Assembly (NCBI GenBank): GCA_012840535.1
Contig: DULF01000190.1
Span: 1 to 47,913, forward strand
Direction of reading: 5' to 3'
DNA: 47,913 bases
DNA from: Clostridiaceae bacterium
Lineage (GTDB): Bacteria; Bacillota; Clostridia; Acetivibrionales; DUMB01
Part shown: one piece after another, positions 19,270 through 29,002 of the stretch
Numbering within the stretch: the first letter of the stretch is position 1
Layout: every line of letters starts with the position of its first letter
Notes under the pieces: model-generated
The model's database searches: none
Told to the model about the DNA's origin: nothing
The model's input: the letters and a program-made list of their open reading frames with translations, nothing else
Made by a program: the position numbers and the translations under genes

Positions 19270-20829
19270 TTGTTACTCGTTACACCTGAACAAATGAGCA
19301 AAATAGATAAATATTCCATAGAGGTACTCGGGATACCTGGCATTGTCCTGATGGAAAACGCTGCCCTCAAGGTGGTTGAAGAAATTTTGAAAATGCTGGA
19401 CGGGAAAGTATCCGGCACGAAAATAATCATTCTTGCCGGCAAAGGGAATAACGGCGGTGACGCCCTGGCGGTTGCCAGGCATCTTTATAACAAGGGGGCA
19501 GAGACAAGCATTTATATATTATCTGAAAAGGATAAAATCCGGGGCGATGCGGCGATTAATCTTGGTATCCTTGAGAATATAGGAGTTGAAAGTAAAGTCT
19601 TAATAGAACAGGCTATGGTTGAAGTATTGAAAAGAGAACTTTTGGAAGCCGGCCTGGTAGTCGATGGTATATTCGGCACCGGCATAAAAGGCGAAGTGAC
19701 AGGATTGACGGCTGAAATAATTAATATTGTGAACGAATTCGGCAAAAAAATCATTTCAATAGATATCCCTTCAGGAGTAAACGGGGAAAACGGCCGGGTA
19801 ATGGGCACTTGTATTAAAGCTGACAGGACGGTGACTTTTGGACTTCCTAAAATTGGTCTTGTAATACATCCTGGTTGCGAGTATACTGGTGAATTAGTAA
19901 TTGCCGATATAGGTTTTCCTTCAAAGGCTATAGAACATTTTGATATAAATGCCTATATGCTTGATGAAGAAATGGTTTCGGCAGTTTTGCCATTACGGCG
20001 CAAAAATACAAACAAGGGCGATTACGGCAGAGTGCTCATTTTAACCGGCTCTACAGGCATGACCGGCTCAGGCTGCCTGGCCGCAAGGGCTGCTTTGCGT
20101 TCAGGCGCAGGACTTGTTTACCTTGGAGTGCCTAAAACCCTGGCGCACTTGTATGGAGCAGGAGCCATAGAAGCAATTACACTCCCGCTGGAAGATTGTA
20201 GTATGGGCAGTCTGTCCTCAAAATGCATCGGACAGGTTGAAAAATTTATGAGCGGTAAGGACGTGATTGCTGTTGGTCCTGGATTATCAGTAAGCGATGA
20301 CATTTTTGAAGTAATGGAATATATTATTAGTACATCCGAAGCGCCTTTAGTGCTTGATGCAGATGCGCTGAACGCTGTCTCCAGGGATGTTTCAATTTTT
20401 GGGAAACTAAAGGCTGAAGCGGTAATTACGCCGCATCCGGGTGAGTTTTCGAGGCTGGCCGGAATAAGCATTGGGGATGTGCAGAAAAACAGGATAGAGG
20501 TTGCCAGGGATTTTGCACGGAAATGGAAAGTCATAACCGTGCTTAAAGGCTCAAGGACCGTGGTGGCCGGTCCGGATGGTACTGTTTATATAAATACGAC
20601 TGGAAATCCGGGCATGGCGACAGCCGGTGCCGGTGATGTGCTGACAGGGGTAATTGCGGCTCTCATAGGACAGGGAGTCAAACCTCTAAGCGCTGCAGCT
20701 GCGGGTGTGTATATCCATGGACTCGCAGGAGACCTTGCAGCTTTGGAAACAGGAGAGATAAGCCTTGTAGCCGGTGATATAGCAACCCATTTGCCAGATG
20801 TCTTCAAGAGGGTTAAAATGCACGCATAG
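19270..20829 (+). CDS. nnr: Bifunctional ADP-dependent NAD(P)H-hydrate dehydratase/NAD(P)H-hydrate epimerase
   Basis: 'AGKGNNGGDALAVARHL', 'DIPSGVNGENG', 'VITPHPGEFSRLAG', 'TTGNPGMATAGAGDVLTGVIAAL'. Start chosen at TTG 19270 (LLLVTPEQM); tracked ORF begins at 19246. Confidence 0.93.
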   Translation: MLLVTPEQMSKIDKYSIEVLGIPGIVLMENAALKVVEEILKMLDGKVSGTKIIILAGKGNNGGDALAVARHLYNKGAETSIYILSEKDKIRGDAAINLGILENIGVESKVLIEQAMVEVLKRELLEAGLVVDGIFGTGIKGEVTGLTAEIINIVNEFGKKIISIDIPSGVNGENGRVMGTCIKADRTVTFGLPKIGLVIHPGCEYTGELVIADIGFPSKAIEHFDINAYMLDEEMVSAVLPLRRKNTNKGDYGRVLILTGSTGMTGSGCLAARAALRSGAGLVYLGVPKTLAHLYGAGAIEAITLPLEDCSMGSLSSKCIGQVEKFMSGKDVIAVGPGLSVSDDIFEVMEYIISTSEAPLVLDADALNAVSRDVSIFGKLKAEAVITPHPGEFSRLAGISIGDVQKNRIEVARDFARKWKVITVLKGSRTVVAGPDGTVYINTTGNPGMATAGAGDVLTGVIAALIGQGVKPLSAAAAGVYIHGLAGDLAALETGEISLVAGDIATHLPDVFKRVKMHA

Positions 20830-20838
20830 GGGGATCGT

Positions 20839-22008
20839 ATGGAATATAAATTAAACAGGGCATGGGCAGAAATTAATCTTGACAATATTGCTTATAACGT
20901 ACAGGAAATACGGAGGATTACCAATAAGAATGCTGAAATTATGGGGGTCGTTAAAGCAGATGCATACGGGCATGGAGTTATGGAAGTAGTCCAGACCCTT
21001 CTTGATAACGGAGTGTCCAGGCTTGCGGTTGCAATGCTTGATGAGGCAGTCCAACTAAGAATGCACGGTGTGGATGTGCCTATACTTATTCTGGGTTATA
21101 CGGACCCGGTAAATGTTGAAGAAATCATAAAAAACGACATAACACAAACTGTTTTCAGTTATGATCTTGCCAAAGTTTTGTCCGATGCTGCGGTGAAACT
21201 TGGGAAGAGTGCAAAAATACACATAAAAATAGATACAGGGATGACCAGGATTGGCTTTATTCCCTGTGAAAGCGCAGTTAAAAACATTGTGGCAATAAGC
21301 AAGCTGCCAGGTATAGTAATTGAGGGTTTGTTTACACATTTTGCTTCTGCTGATGAGATTGACACAAGCTATACTTATATGCAGTTTGAAAAGTTTATGG
21401 GCTTGTGCGGTGAACTGGATGACGCAGGAGTGCATATACCCATTAAGCACGTATGCAACAGCGCTGCAATAGTTAAATTCCCCGAAATGCACCTGGATCT
21501 GGTAAGGCCGGGTATCATGCTTTATGGTTTATACCCGTCTGACGATGTTGACAAAAAGAGCATTGATCTTAAACCTGCAATGACCCTGAAAGCAATTGTG
21601 ATTCAGGTGAAAGAAGTAAAAAAGGGCACTTGCATAAGTTATGGAAGGACCTTTGTCACAAACCGTACCAGTAAGATAGCGACCGTCCCCATTGGTTATG
21701 CTGATGGCTATACAAGGCTTTTAAGCAATAAGGGGAAAGTACTGGTAAACGGACAGCTGGCACCGATAGTCGGCAGGATTTGCATGGATCAATGCATGGT
21801 TGATGTTACAGACCTGGAAGGCGAAGTTAAGGTTGGAGATGAGGTTGTATTATTTGGCAAGCAAGGTAATAAGGAAATAACGGTGGAGGATATCGCGTCT
21901 TCCATTGGGACGATAAATTATGAGGTAGTAAGTTTAATAGGCAGGCGCATACCCAGGGTCTACATAAAGGACGACAGGGTGAAAAATGTGCTGGATTACC
22001 TGAGGTAG
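20839..22008 (+). CDS. alr: Alanine racemase
   Basis: 'RAWAEINLDNIAYNVQEIRR', PLP motif 'VKADAYGHG', 'SYGRTFVTNRTSKIATVPIGYADGY'. Confidence 0.97.
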   Translation: MEYKLNRAWAEINLDNIAYNVQEIRRITNKNAEIMGVVKADAYGHGVMEVVQTLLDNGVSRLAVAMLDEAVQLRMHGVDVPILILGYTDPVNVEEIIKNDITQTVFSYDLAKVLSDAAVKLGKSAKIHIKIDTGMTRIGFIPCESAVKNIVAISKLPGIVIEGLFTHFASADEIDTSYTYMQFEKFMGLCGELDDAGVHIPIKHVCNSAAIVKFPEMHLDLVRPGIMLYGLYPSDDVDKKSIDLKPAMTLKAIVIQVKEVKKGTCISYGRTFVTNRTSKIATVPIGYADGYTRLLSNKGKVLVNGQLAPIVGRICMDQCMVDVTDLEGEVKVGDEVVLFGKQGNKEITVEDIASSIGTINYEVVSLIGRRIPRVYIKDDRVKNVLDYLR

Positions 22009-22015
22009 GGATTCC

Positions 22016-22043
22016 AGAGAACAGAGACCAGAGGCCAGAAGCC
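22016..22043 (+). repeat. Short heptamer tandem array (4 units)
   Basis: AGAGAAC AGAGACC AGAGGCC AGAAGCC. Confidence 0.75.
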
Positions 22044-22274
22044 AGTATGTAACACTTTTTTAATTTGACCCATGCATAATTGCAATTGTATAATTATATA
22101 TATAATAATAGGCATTCTGTGTTTTAGACCCTTCGTACATATTTCTTCACAAATGTTAGCTATATTGACACAGAGTGTATTTTTGTTTAGTTTTGTGAGA
22201 AATATAATATTACGAAATATTTGGAATCCCTTATAAAAGATTGTCTGCCCAAATGAAGGAGTGGGGGGGTTATT

Positions 22275-22550
22275 TTGGGTGAAATAAAAAAAGTGTTAAT
22301 CAGTCTTCCCGACAATCTCCTTAAAGAGATTGACTCAATTGTCTCGGTAGAGAAGATAAACAGAAGCAAATTTGTACGGGACGCTATGAAATTATACTTA
22401 AGGGAGAGAAGGAAAGTCGAAATGAGGGATAAATTGAAAAAAGGCTATCAGGAAATGGCAGAAATTAATGTCAAGCTTTCAGAAGCTTTTTTTGAAGTGG
22501 ACAATGACCAGCAAATAAACTATGAAAAAATGCTTGGGGAGATGGAATAG
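22275..22550 (+). CDS. ndoAI: Antitoxin EndoAI, ribbon-helix-helix
   Basis: '[38 protein letters not shown]' RHH; directly upstream of MazF-family gene and downstream of alr. Confidence 0.9.
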   Translation: MGEIKKVLISLPDNLLKEIDSIVSVEKINRSKFVRDAMKLYLRERRKVEMRDKLKKGYQEMAEINVKLSEAFFEVDNDQQINYEKMLGEME

Positions 22551-22552
22551 TA

Positions 22553-22903
22553 GTGGTAATAAAACGAGGAGATATTTTTTACGCAGACCTAAGCCCCGTT
22601 GTCGGTTCTGAACAAGGAGGGGTCAGGCCTGTGTTAATTATTCAGAATGACATTGGAAACAAATACAGCCCGACTGTTATTGCAGCTGCAATAACATCGC
22701 AGATCAATAAAGCTAAACTGCCTACACACATTGAAATCAGCGCTAAAGAGTACGGGCTGCAAAAGGACTCGGTAATACTTCTTGAACAGATAAGGACAAT
22801 TGACAAGAGACGGCTTAGAGAAAAAATAGGTCATCTGGATGACGAACTGATGGATAAGGTAAACGAGGCGCTGGCCATAAGCTTTGGAATAACTGAACTG
22901 TAA
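22553..22903 (+). CDS. ndoA: Endoribonuclease toxin EndoA/MazF
   Basis: '[49 protein letters not shown]' MazF/PemK hallmark. Confidence 0.96.
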   Translation: MVIKRGDIFYADLSPVVGSEQGGVRPVLIIQNDIGNKYSPTVIAAAITSQINKAKLPTHIEISAKEYGLQKDSVILLEQIRTIDKRRLREKIGHLDDELMDKVNEALAISFGITEL

Positions 22904-22976
22904 AATACTGGATTTGTTTTATTTTATAAAATTTGTACATATTTGCTTGATTATTTTACATAGGGGGGTACAAAAG

Positions 22977-23522
22977 ATGAGGTTCAGATTTATAAAGAAA
23001 AAGCCGTATATGTTATTAATTCCGGCAGTTGTGCTTATTCTTGCTGTAGCGTTAATACAGGTGGCAGTAGCCGGTTTAAACAATGTGGCAGCTGCTTCAA
23101 ATGATGAAACCATATTAGCGAGCAAGGATTACGTTGACCAGGAAACCGGGAAAATTGATTTAAAGGTAAAGGAACTTACAGACAAAGTTGCCGAGCTTTC
23201 AAAAACAGTTGAGGAACTGAAAAAGCAACTTGAGGAAGGTGCCGGAGGCGCGAAGTTTGAAGTTTTGGAGCTTGAAGAAGGCCAGCAATTGATAACCGGG
23301 GCAAGCACCGAAATAATTCTCAGGGGAGGAAAAGCAACGGCAATTGCAAGCCAAAACGGCGGCCTATCGGATGTTACGGCCGGTGACGGCAGAGATATAT
23401 TGACAGGCGAGAACGTTCCTCTCAATCATTTGCTGATTGTATCGAGGGATGACGGCAGAGGGCTGAAGGTAACCAGCAAAAAGGCATACTTATTGGTAAA
23501 AGGTACATACGAAATAAAGTAG
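22977..23522 (+). CDS. Secreted/membrane-anchored coiled-coil protein of unknown function
   Basis: ATG 22977 after GGGGGG RBS; signal-anchor 'YMLLIPAVVLILAVALIQVAVA', coiled coil 'LKVKELTDKVAELSKTVEELKKQLEEG', C-terminal beta-rich domain. Confidence 0.65.
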   Translation: MRFRFIKKKPYMLLIPAVVLILAVALIQVAVAGLNNVAAASNDETILASKDYVDQETGKIDLKVKELTDKVAELSKTVEELKKQLEEGAGGAKFEVLELEEGQQLITGASTEIILRGGKATAIASQNGGLSDVTAGDGRDILTGENVPLNHLLIVSRDDGRGLKVTSKKAYLLVKGTYEIK

Positions 23523-23548
23523 GTTATAATACAACAGATCATAATTAA

Positions 23549-24283
23549 TCAAGCTTTTGTCAATCGTTTCCAGATTACTCTGAGAATAAACCTCGGCAGG
23601 TCAAGCATCCGCTTGAAACGCCGGGGTTCTTTATATAGCCTGTAAAGCCATTCAAGCCCGTTCCTTCTGAAAAACTCCGGCGCCAGCTTGACATTGCCGG
23701 AAAGAACGTCAAGGCTTCCGCCAACGCCTATACATACCTTGACTTTGAGCTTATCTTTGTTTTCATGTATCCATTTTTCCTGTTTGGGGGCGCCAAGGGC
23801 AACAAGCAGAATATCCGCGCCGCTTCGGTTTATCATATCAATTATGTTATCTTCATCTTCCGGAGAGAAATAACCGTGATAGCATCCTGCAATTTCAACA
23901 TTCTTATAGGTGTTTAGTATTTTTTCCTTTGCGGCTTCGGCAACTCCGGGTTTGCTTCCGAACAAGAAGTACCTTGTTTTTTTGCTTGCTTCCATGGAAA
24001 AGCTGTTCCTGACCAGGTCAAAACCAGCCACCTTTTCCGGCAGGTTTACCTTAAGTATTCTTGAAGCAAGGACAACTCCAGCGCCATCGGCAACCAAAAG
24101 GTCGGCGCTGTTTAGAATGTCTTTTAGATATTCATCCCTTTGGGCTGCCATCATTATCTCCGAGTTTGGCGTATATATTGTATGAACCCTGTCTTCCTGC
24201 AGGAAAGATTGCAGTTTTTGGAGTGCTTCATTCATTGTAACCTTATCAATCCTAACACCTAAAATTTCAACGGTATTCCGCAT
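23549..24283 (-). CDS. tagA: WecG/TagA/CpsF family glycosyltransferase
   Basis: 'IYTPNSEIMMAAQRDEYLKDILNSADLLVADGAGVVLASRIL', 'DILLVALGAPKQEKWI', 'GVGGSLDVLSGNVKLAPEFFRRNGLEWLYRLYKEPRRFKRM'. Confidence 0.93.
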   Translation of the reverse strand: MRNTVEILGVRIDKVTMNEALQKLQSFLQEDRVHTIYTPNSEIMMAAQRDEYLKDILNSADLLVADGAGVVLASRILKVNLPEKVAGFDLVRNSFSMEASKKTRYFLFGSKPGVAEAAKEKILNTYKNVEIAGCYHGYFSPEDEDNIIDMINRSGADILLVALGAPKQEKWIHENKDKLKVKVCIGVGGSLDVLSGNVKLAPEFFRRNGLEWLYRLYKEPRRFKRMLDLPRFILRVIWKRLTKA

Positions 24284-24333
24284 TGCAACCTCCAGTTTCC
24301 TATTTGCGCCTTAACCTTAATTACAAGTTCCTT

Positions 24334-26574
24334 TCAACTTTGCGTATTTCCGTTTACAAGATTTACAGCTATTTCAGCGTTTTCAAGAGCCTTTTGCTTT
24401 AATTCCACTATATCGTTTTTAAGTTTATCAGATATCTGCATCCGGTTATTCCAGACCTGATCTATCATAACCCTTAACTTGTCGTATTCAAGGTCTTTTA
24501 CATGGCCTGCTGATGCCTGTCCTATATACTGCAGAAAACCTTCAATTTTCGGCTCATACACAAGACCTATAAGCGGGATGCCCTGGCTTGCGGCAAAAAT
24601 CAGGGCATGGAGCCTCATACCTATAAGCATTTCCACCCTGCTGATTATTCCAAGGGTCTGCGGCACTGTGTACTTGTTTCTGATAATATAACCTTTTCCC
24701 TTCATTAAGGATACAACTCTCTCAATTTCGTAAATATCATCAGGATAATGCATGGGGATAAACAGCGGCGTAAGTCCGTACTTTTCTATAACGTAATCTG
24801 CTACTTGCGCAATAACCTTTTCATATCTTTCATATCCCTGCCATTTTCTTACCGAAAAGCCGATGAAAGGCCCCTGGCAATCTATTCCTTCTTTTTTGAA
24901 TATTTCGTCGACGCTGCTTAAAGGTACGGGTTCTACAGTTAGAGCAGGGTCGGCTGTCAATATGATATTGGGTTTGTCAATATTCAGGCTCTCTAATTCA
25001 TGTAAAGACAGCTTTTCTCTCAGAGTTATCACGTCAACCTGGTTCAATATTTTGCGTGTAAGATTTTTATTGGTATTTTTAATAAGCGGGCCTATTCCGT
25101 TTGCATAAAACATCACTTTGAGCTTCATCATTTTCGCAAGCCAGATTGTGCCAAGGTAATAAAGAAGTGAACGTGTACTGGTATTATCCTGTATTATGTT
25201 TCCTCCGCCGTAGATAAACAGGCTTGCACTGCGCATTGCCATAAATACATGGAATAAATTCACACGGCTGATGGAATTAACCCAGTACATTAACCTGGTC
25301 TCCATTGGATTTTTGGAAAGCACGATTATTTTCAAATTTTCGTTGTACATCCTCAGGTTATTGATAATAGCCATAAGCATAGCGTCATCGCCGATATTAT
25401 TAAATCCGTAATAGCCTGATATTATAACATCATAATTAGGACCGGGCTTGTCTTTTGCCGCTTCAGCCTTAAGTATGCTGTTATAGATGTCAAGTTGAGT
25501 TTTGCACATGTTTTCCAGCGAAAAGAGCGTGCTTGCCTTCTGGTACAATTTTTCGCCCATTCTGTTTCTTTTTTCCGGGTCTGATGCCAATTCAAGAATT
25601 TTTTCAGCTAACGTTTCATGGTCATTTGGATTAAACAGATACCCGTTTACGCCGTTTTCAATAAGGTCCGGTATTCCTCCTACATTGCTGCTTATTGTGG
25701 CTTTTCCAAACCTTGCTCCTTCCAGTATCGAATACGGAAAGCTTTCACTGATGGATGTAAGCACACTGATATCAACGCTGTTTGCAAGTTCGTATGGATC
25801 GTTAAGCCATCCAAGGAAGAAGACATTATCGGTGACACCGAGTTTTACTGCCAGGTGCTCCAGGGATTTCCTTTCTTCGCCGTCACCGCCTATGACGAAC
25901 TTTACAGACGGATTTTTTTTCACTACAATGGCTGCAGCTTTTATTAAAGTACTGATACCTTTTACGGGATATAACCTTGCGGCAATGCCCACTACTATAT
26001 CTGTGTCTTTCAGGTTTAAATTATACTTCCTTGAAAACTCTTCCCTTGAATAATGCTTTAAAGGTTTTTTGAAATCCATGCCGTTATACAGCGTAAATAT
26101 TTTGTCCGGGTTGAACTTCCTTCTTATGAGCATTTGCTTGAAATTTGAAGACACGCCTATATAATAATCTATGAACCTTAACGCTATTGCGTTCATGGAG
26201 CCAAAGGTCAGCTTCTTGATTGTGCTGTGCATGTAATCAAGCCTGTAATCGCTGTGTACTGTTGTAACTGTGGGGAGACGGGCAAAACGCTTTGCCATTA
26301 GGGCAAACATATTCGCTTTTGCGCCGTGGGAGTGGACAATCTGGTATCCTTCCTGTTTTATGATGCTTACCACCCGCTTGATATCGGCTATGAAGTTGCC
26401 TGTCTTCACGACCTCTATATTTATGCCCATTTCACGTGCCTCGTCAGCGAATACGCCCGGGCGAAAGCTTACGATTTTTACGTCTATGTATTTGCTTAAT
26501 TCTTTTACCAGGGAGAGAACATGAACTTTTGCTCCGCCAACGTCCCCTCCCCCTATAAGATGGAGGACCTTCAT
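24334..26574 (-). CDS. csaB: Fusion protein: N-terminal GT4 glycosyltransferase + C-terminal CsaB-type polysaccharide pyruvyl transferase
   Basis: 746-aa continuous ORF; GT4 motifs 'GGDVGGAKVHVLSL', 'SISESFPYSILEGARFGKATISSNVGGIPDLI'; then 'DVIISGYYGFNNIGDDAML...IYGGGNIIQDNTSTRSLLYYLGTIWLA...YANGIGPL' of CsaB. Confidence 0.92.
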   Translation of the reverse strand: MKVLHLIGGGDVGGAKVHVLSLVKELSKYIDVKIVSFRPGVFADEAREMGINIEVVKTGNFIADIKRVVSIIKQEGYQIVHSHGAKANMFALMAKRFARLPTVTTVHSDYRLDYMHSTIKKLTFGSMNAIALRFIDYYIGVSSNFKQMLIRRKFNPDKIFTLYNGMDFKKPLKHYSREEFSRKYNLNLKDTDIVVGIAARLYPVKGISTLIKAAAIVVKKNPSVKFVIGGDGEERKSLEHLAVKLGVTDNVFFLGWLNDPYELANSVDISVLTSISESFPYSILEGARFGKATISSNVGGIPDLIENGVNGYLFNPNDHETLAEKILELASDPEKRNRMGEKLYQKASTLFSLENMCKTQLDIYNSILKAEAAKDKPGPNYDVIISGYYGFNNIGDDAMLMAIINNLRMYNENLKIIVLSKNPMETRLMYWVNSISRVNLFHVFMAMRSASLFIYGGGNIIQDNTSTRSLLYYLGTIWLAKMMKLKVMFYANGIGPLIKNTNKNLTRKILNQVDVITLREKLSLHELESLNIDKPNIILTADPALTVEPVPLSSVDEIFKKEGIDCQGPFIGFSVRKWQGYERYEKVIAQVADYVIEKYGLTPLFIPMHYPDDIYEIERVVSLMKGKGYIIRNKYTVPQTLGIISRVEMLIGMRLHALIFAASQGIPLIGLVYEPKIEGFLQYIGQASAGHVKDLEYDKLRVMIDQVWNNRMQISDKLKNDIVELKQKALENAEIAVNLVNGNTQS

Positions 26575-26769
26575 AAAAAAACTCCTTTAAACGGACTTTT
26601 GACATTTTAGCCAAACACAATAAAAAACGCTTTGTCAAGCCTGATATAGTTAAAGTTTATTTTATACCATCCTGTTTGTCAATAACGGGAAAAAAGCTAA
26701 TTGCAAAAAGGTTGGGCTGTAAAATGCCAATGCTTATCTAAAAATATATTATTGGACAAAATAATAAAG

Positions 26770-26787
26770 CATATGTATTTACATATG
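26770..26787. repeat. Perfect small palindrome upstream of yitT-like gene
   Basis: CATATGTA-TT-TACATATG. Confidence 0.5.
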
Positions 26788-26858
26788 GGAAATTAAGCGA
26801 TATAGTAAAGTCAGGCATTTGGTAAAATTATTTAAAAAAGCTTTGTGCGAGGTAATAT

Positions 26859-27764
26859 ATGGGTGTTTTCAAAACAGTCAAAATTAGTTGGAAAGAGTAT
26901 ATTTGGATTATAGCCGGCACAATTATAGCTGCTGCTTCAATAGACGTTTTTCTGGTTCCTCATAAAATAGCTCCGGGCGGTGTTACAGGAATTGCAACTG
27001 TTATTTATTATTTGAGTGGTTCCCGCTTGCCGGTCGGCTTGATAATGCTGCTTTTCAACATTCCGCTTTTTGTCCTTGGAATAAAGTTTATCGGCAAAAA
27101 GTTCGTAATTCGCACATTATTCGCTACAATATTCATGTCAGTAGCTATAGATACTATGAAACCCTTTACGGTTTATTTTGTTGACAAGTATTTTTCCAAG
27201 CTGGAGAACATGCCTGCATCACCGGATTTGCTGCTTTATTCAATATTCGGAGGAGTTTTTATGGGAACAGGGCTTGGTCTTGTATTTAAATCCGGAGCTA
27301 CAACGGGTGGAACGGACCTGGCAGCCAGGATTGTCAACCATTTTATTCCGGCATTTACAATGGGCCAGGTTTTGCTGTTTATCGATATGTGTGTCGTAAT
27401 ATTTGCAGCTATTGTATTTAACAGTTTTCTGCTTGCGCTTTATTCAATTGTAACATTGTTTATATCTTCAAAGGTAATAGATGCTATACTTGAAGGCGTA
27501 AACTTTGCAAAAGCGCTTTTTATTATTTCTGATGAATCGGAAACGATAGCCAAAAGGATAATGACCGACCTTGACAGGGGTGTTACGGCATTAAAGGGTA
27601 AAGGCATGTTCACCGGACAGGACAAACAAGTTCTTTTTTGTGTGGTACACAGGTCACAGATGCCTCAATTGAAGAAGATTGTAAAGGAAGTTGACAAGAG
27701 AGCATTCATAGTGCTGGCTGATATAAGGGAGGTTCTTGGAGAAGGTTTTAAAATAAATGAATAA
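26859..27764 (+). CDS. YitT family membrane protein (DUF161 + DUF2179)
   Basis: 'IIAAASIDVFLVPHKIAPGGVTGIATVIYY', 'GATTGGTDLAARIVNHF', C-terminal 'DLDRGVTALKGKGMFTGQDKQVLFCVVHRSQMPQLKKIVKEVDKRAFIVLADIREVLGEGF'. Confidence 0.93.
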   Translation: MGVFKTVKISWKEYIWIIAGTIIAAASIDVFLVPHKIAPGGVTGIATVIYYLSGSRLPVGLIMLLFNIPLFVLGIKFIGKKFVIRTLFATIFMSVAIDTMKPFTVYFVDKYFSKLENMPASPDLLLYSIFGGVFMGTGLGLVFKSGATTGGTDLAARIVNHFIPAFTMGQVLLFIDMCVVIFAAIVFNSFLLALYSIVTLFISSKVIDAILEGVNFAKALFIISDESETIAKRIMTDLDRGVTALKGKGMFTGQDKQVLFCVVHRSQMPQLKKIVKEVDKRAFIVLADIREVLGEGFKINE

Positions 27765-27875
27765 ATTAACACGGTATGATAATTTGTAACAATTCAATGT
27801 AATACTTTATCATCCTATAGACTAATTCTTAACAGTATAGTATACTAAATACATAAACCGCTTCGCCGTTTATGC

Positions 27876-27924
27876 AGGTAAGAGGTTAGAGGTTAGAGGT
27901 AAGAGGTTAGGGGTAAGAGGTAAG
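27876..27924 (+). repeat. Heptamer tandem array (7 units)
   Basis: AGGTAAG AGGTTAG AGGTTAG AGGTAAG AGGTTAG GGGTAAG AGGTAAG, exactly 49 nt. Confidence 0.85.
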
Positions 27925-27975
27925 CCTTGCGGTTGGTATGTAGGGGCGACTTTTAGACGTCCACATAAAGTAAGC

Positions 27976-28091
27976 GGACAGAAGTCAGAGAATGGAGGCC
28001 ATGGGGCCAGAGGTCGGAGACCAGAAGCTAGAGGTTAGAGGGCAGAAGTGAGAAATGAGAAGTGAGAAATCAGAAGTGCGAAGTCGGAAGA
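27976..28091 (+). repeat. Degenerate purine-rich heptamer array
   Basis: e.g. AGAGGTC GGAGACC AGAAGCT AGAGGTT ... AGAAGTG AGAAATG AGAAGTG AGAAATC AGAAGTG CGAAGTC. Confidence 0.75.
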
Positions 28092-28155
28092 AAAGTGCAA
28101 ATTGATAATTTTATTATATTTATTACTTAATTTTATAAAAGAAGGAGTTGTGAAG

Positions 28156-29001
28156 ATGGAAAAGCAGGAGATAAAGCAATTGCAAAAACTTGCCACTGTT
28201 ATCAGGAAGCATATAATTGAGCAAGTATTCAATGCTTCATCCGGGCATCCGGGGGGATCGCTTTCATGTACCGATATTCTAACTGTATTATACTTCCGCG
28301 AAATGCGGGTTGATGTTAAGAATCCTCAGTGGGAAGACAGGGACAGGTTTGTTTTATCAAAAGGACACTGTGCCCCTGCCTTATATGCTGTGCTTGCAGA
28401 GAAGGGGTTCTTCCCGAGGGAGGAGCTTGTTAAATTCAGGAGCGCAGACAGCTACCTTGAAGGGCATCCAAGCATGAGATATGTTCCCGGCGTGGATATG
28501 TCAACTGGTTCGCTTGGGCAGGGCATTTCTACTGCAGTTGGAATGGCGCTGGCAGGCAAGATAGACAAAAAGGATTACAGGGTATATTCAATACTTGGAG
28601 ACGGCGAGACTCAGGAAGGCCAGGTGTGGGAAGCATGTATGGCGGCAGCGCACTACAAGCTTGATAACCTGACGGCATTTCTCGACCATAATGGCCTGCA
28701 GATTGACGGAAAAATTACTGATGTTATGTCTCCCGAACCTGTTGAAGAGAAGTTTAAGGCTTTTGGATGGAATGTTATTAAAATTGACGGACACGATTAT
28801 GTACAAATAATTGAAGCCATAGAAAAGGCGAAAGCGACAAAAGGCGCTCCTACCATGGTTATAGCGGAAACCGTCAAGGGTAAGGGAGTATCCTTTATGG
28901 AAAACCAGGCAGGATGGCATGGCACAGCGCCTAATAAAGAACAGAGAGACCAGGCAATAGCTGAGCTCGACGCATTTTTGCAAAGACTGGAGGTTGAATA
29001 G
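28156..29001 (+). CDS. Transketolase, N-terminal (TPP-binding) subunit
   Basis: '[19 protein letters not shown]', '[37 protein letters not shown]'; ATG 28156 after GAAGGAG. Confidence 0.95.
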   Translation: MEKQEIKQLQKLATVIRKHIIEQVFNASSGHPGGSLSCTDILTVLYFREMRVDVKNPQWEDRDRFVLSKGHCAPALYAVLAEKGFFPREELVKFRSADSYLEGHPSMRYVPGVDMSTGSLGQGISTAVGMALAGKIDKKDYRVYSILGDGETQEGQVWEACMAAAHYKLDNLTAFLDHNGLQIDGKITDVMSPEPVEEKFKAFGWNVIKIDGHDYVQIIEAIEKAKATKGAPTMVIAETVKGKGVSFMENQAGWHGTAPNKEQRDQAIAELDAFLQRLEVE

Positions 29002-29002
29002 T

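Noticed and set aside
20118-20534. 138-aa minus-strand ORF opposite nnr
   Set aside because: Antisense shadow ORF inside a well-conserved gene; no RBS or recognisable domain.
21055-21492. 145-aa minus-strand ORF opposite alr
   Set aside because: Shadow ORF; Cys/Tyr/His-rich translation typical of antisense reading.
22275-22903. ndoAI/ndoA as a novel defence island
   Set aside because: Order alr-ndoAI-ndoA is the standard Firmicutes core locus and no other defence genes are adjacent.
25502-26053. 183-aa plus-strand ORF opposite the GT4-CsaB fusion
   Set aside because: Antisense of a strongly supported coding frame; no independent evidence.
26770-26787. CATATGTATTTACATATG as a strong operator candidate
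   Set aside because: Perfect but short and AT-rich; listed as a feature only, since no regulator can be linked to it.
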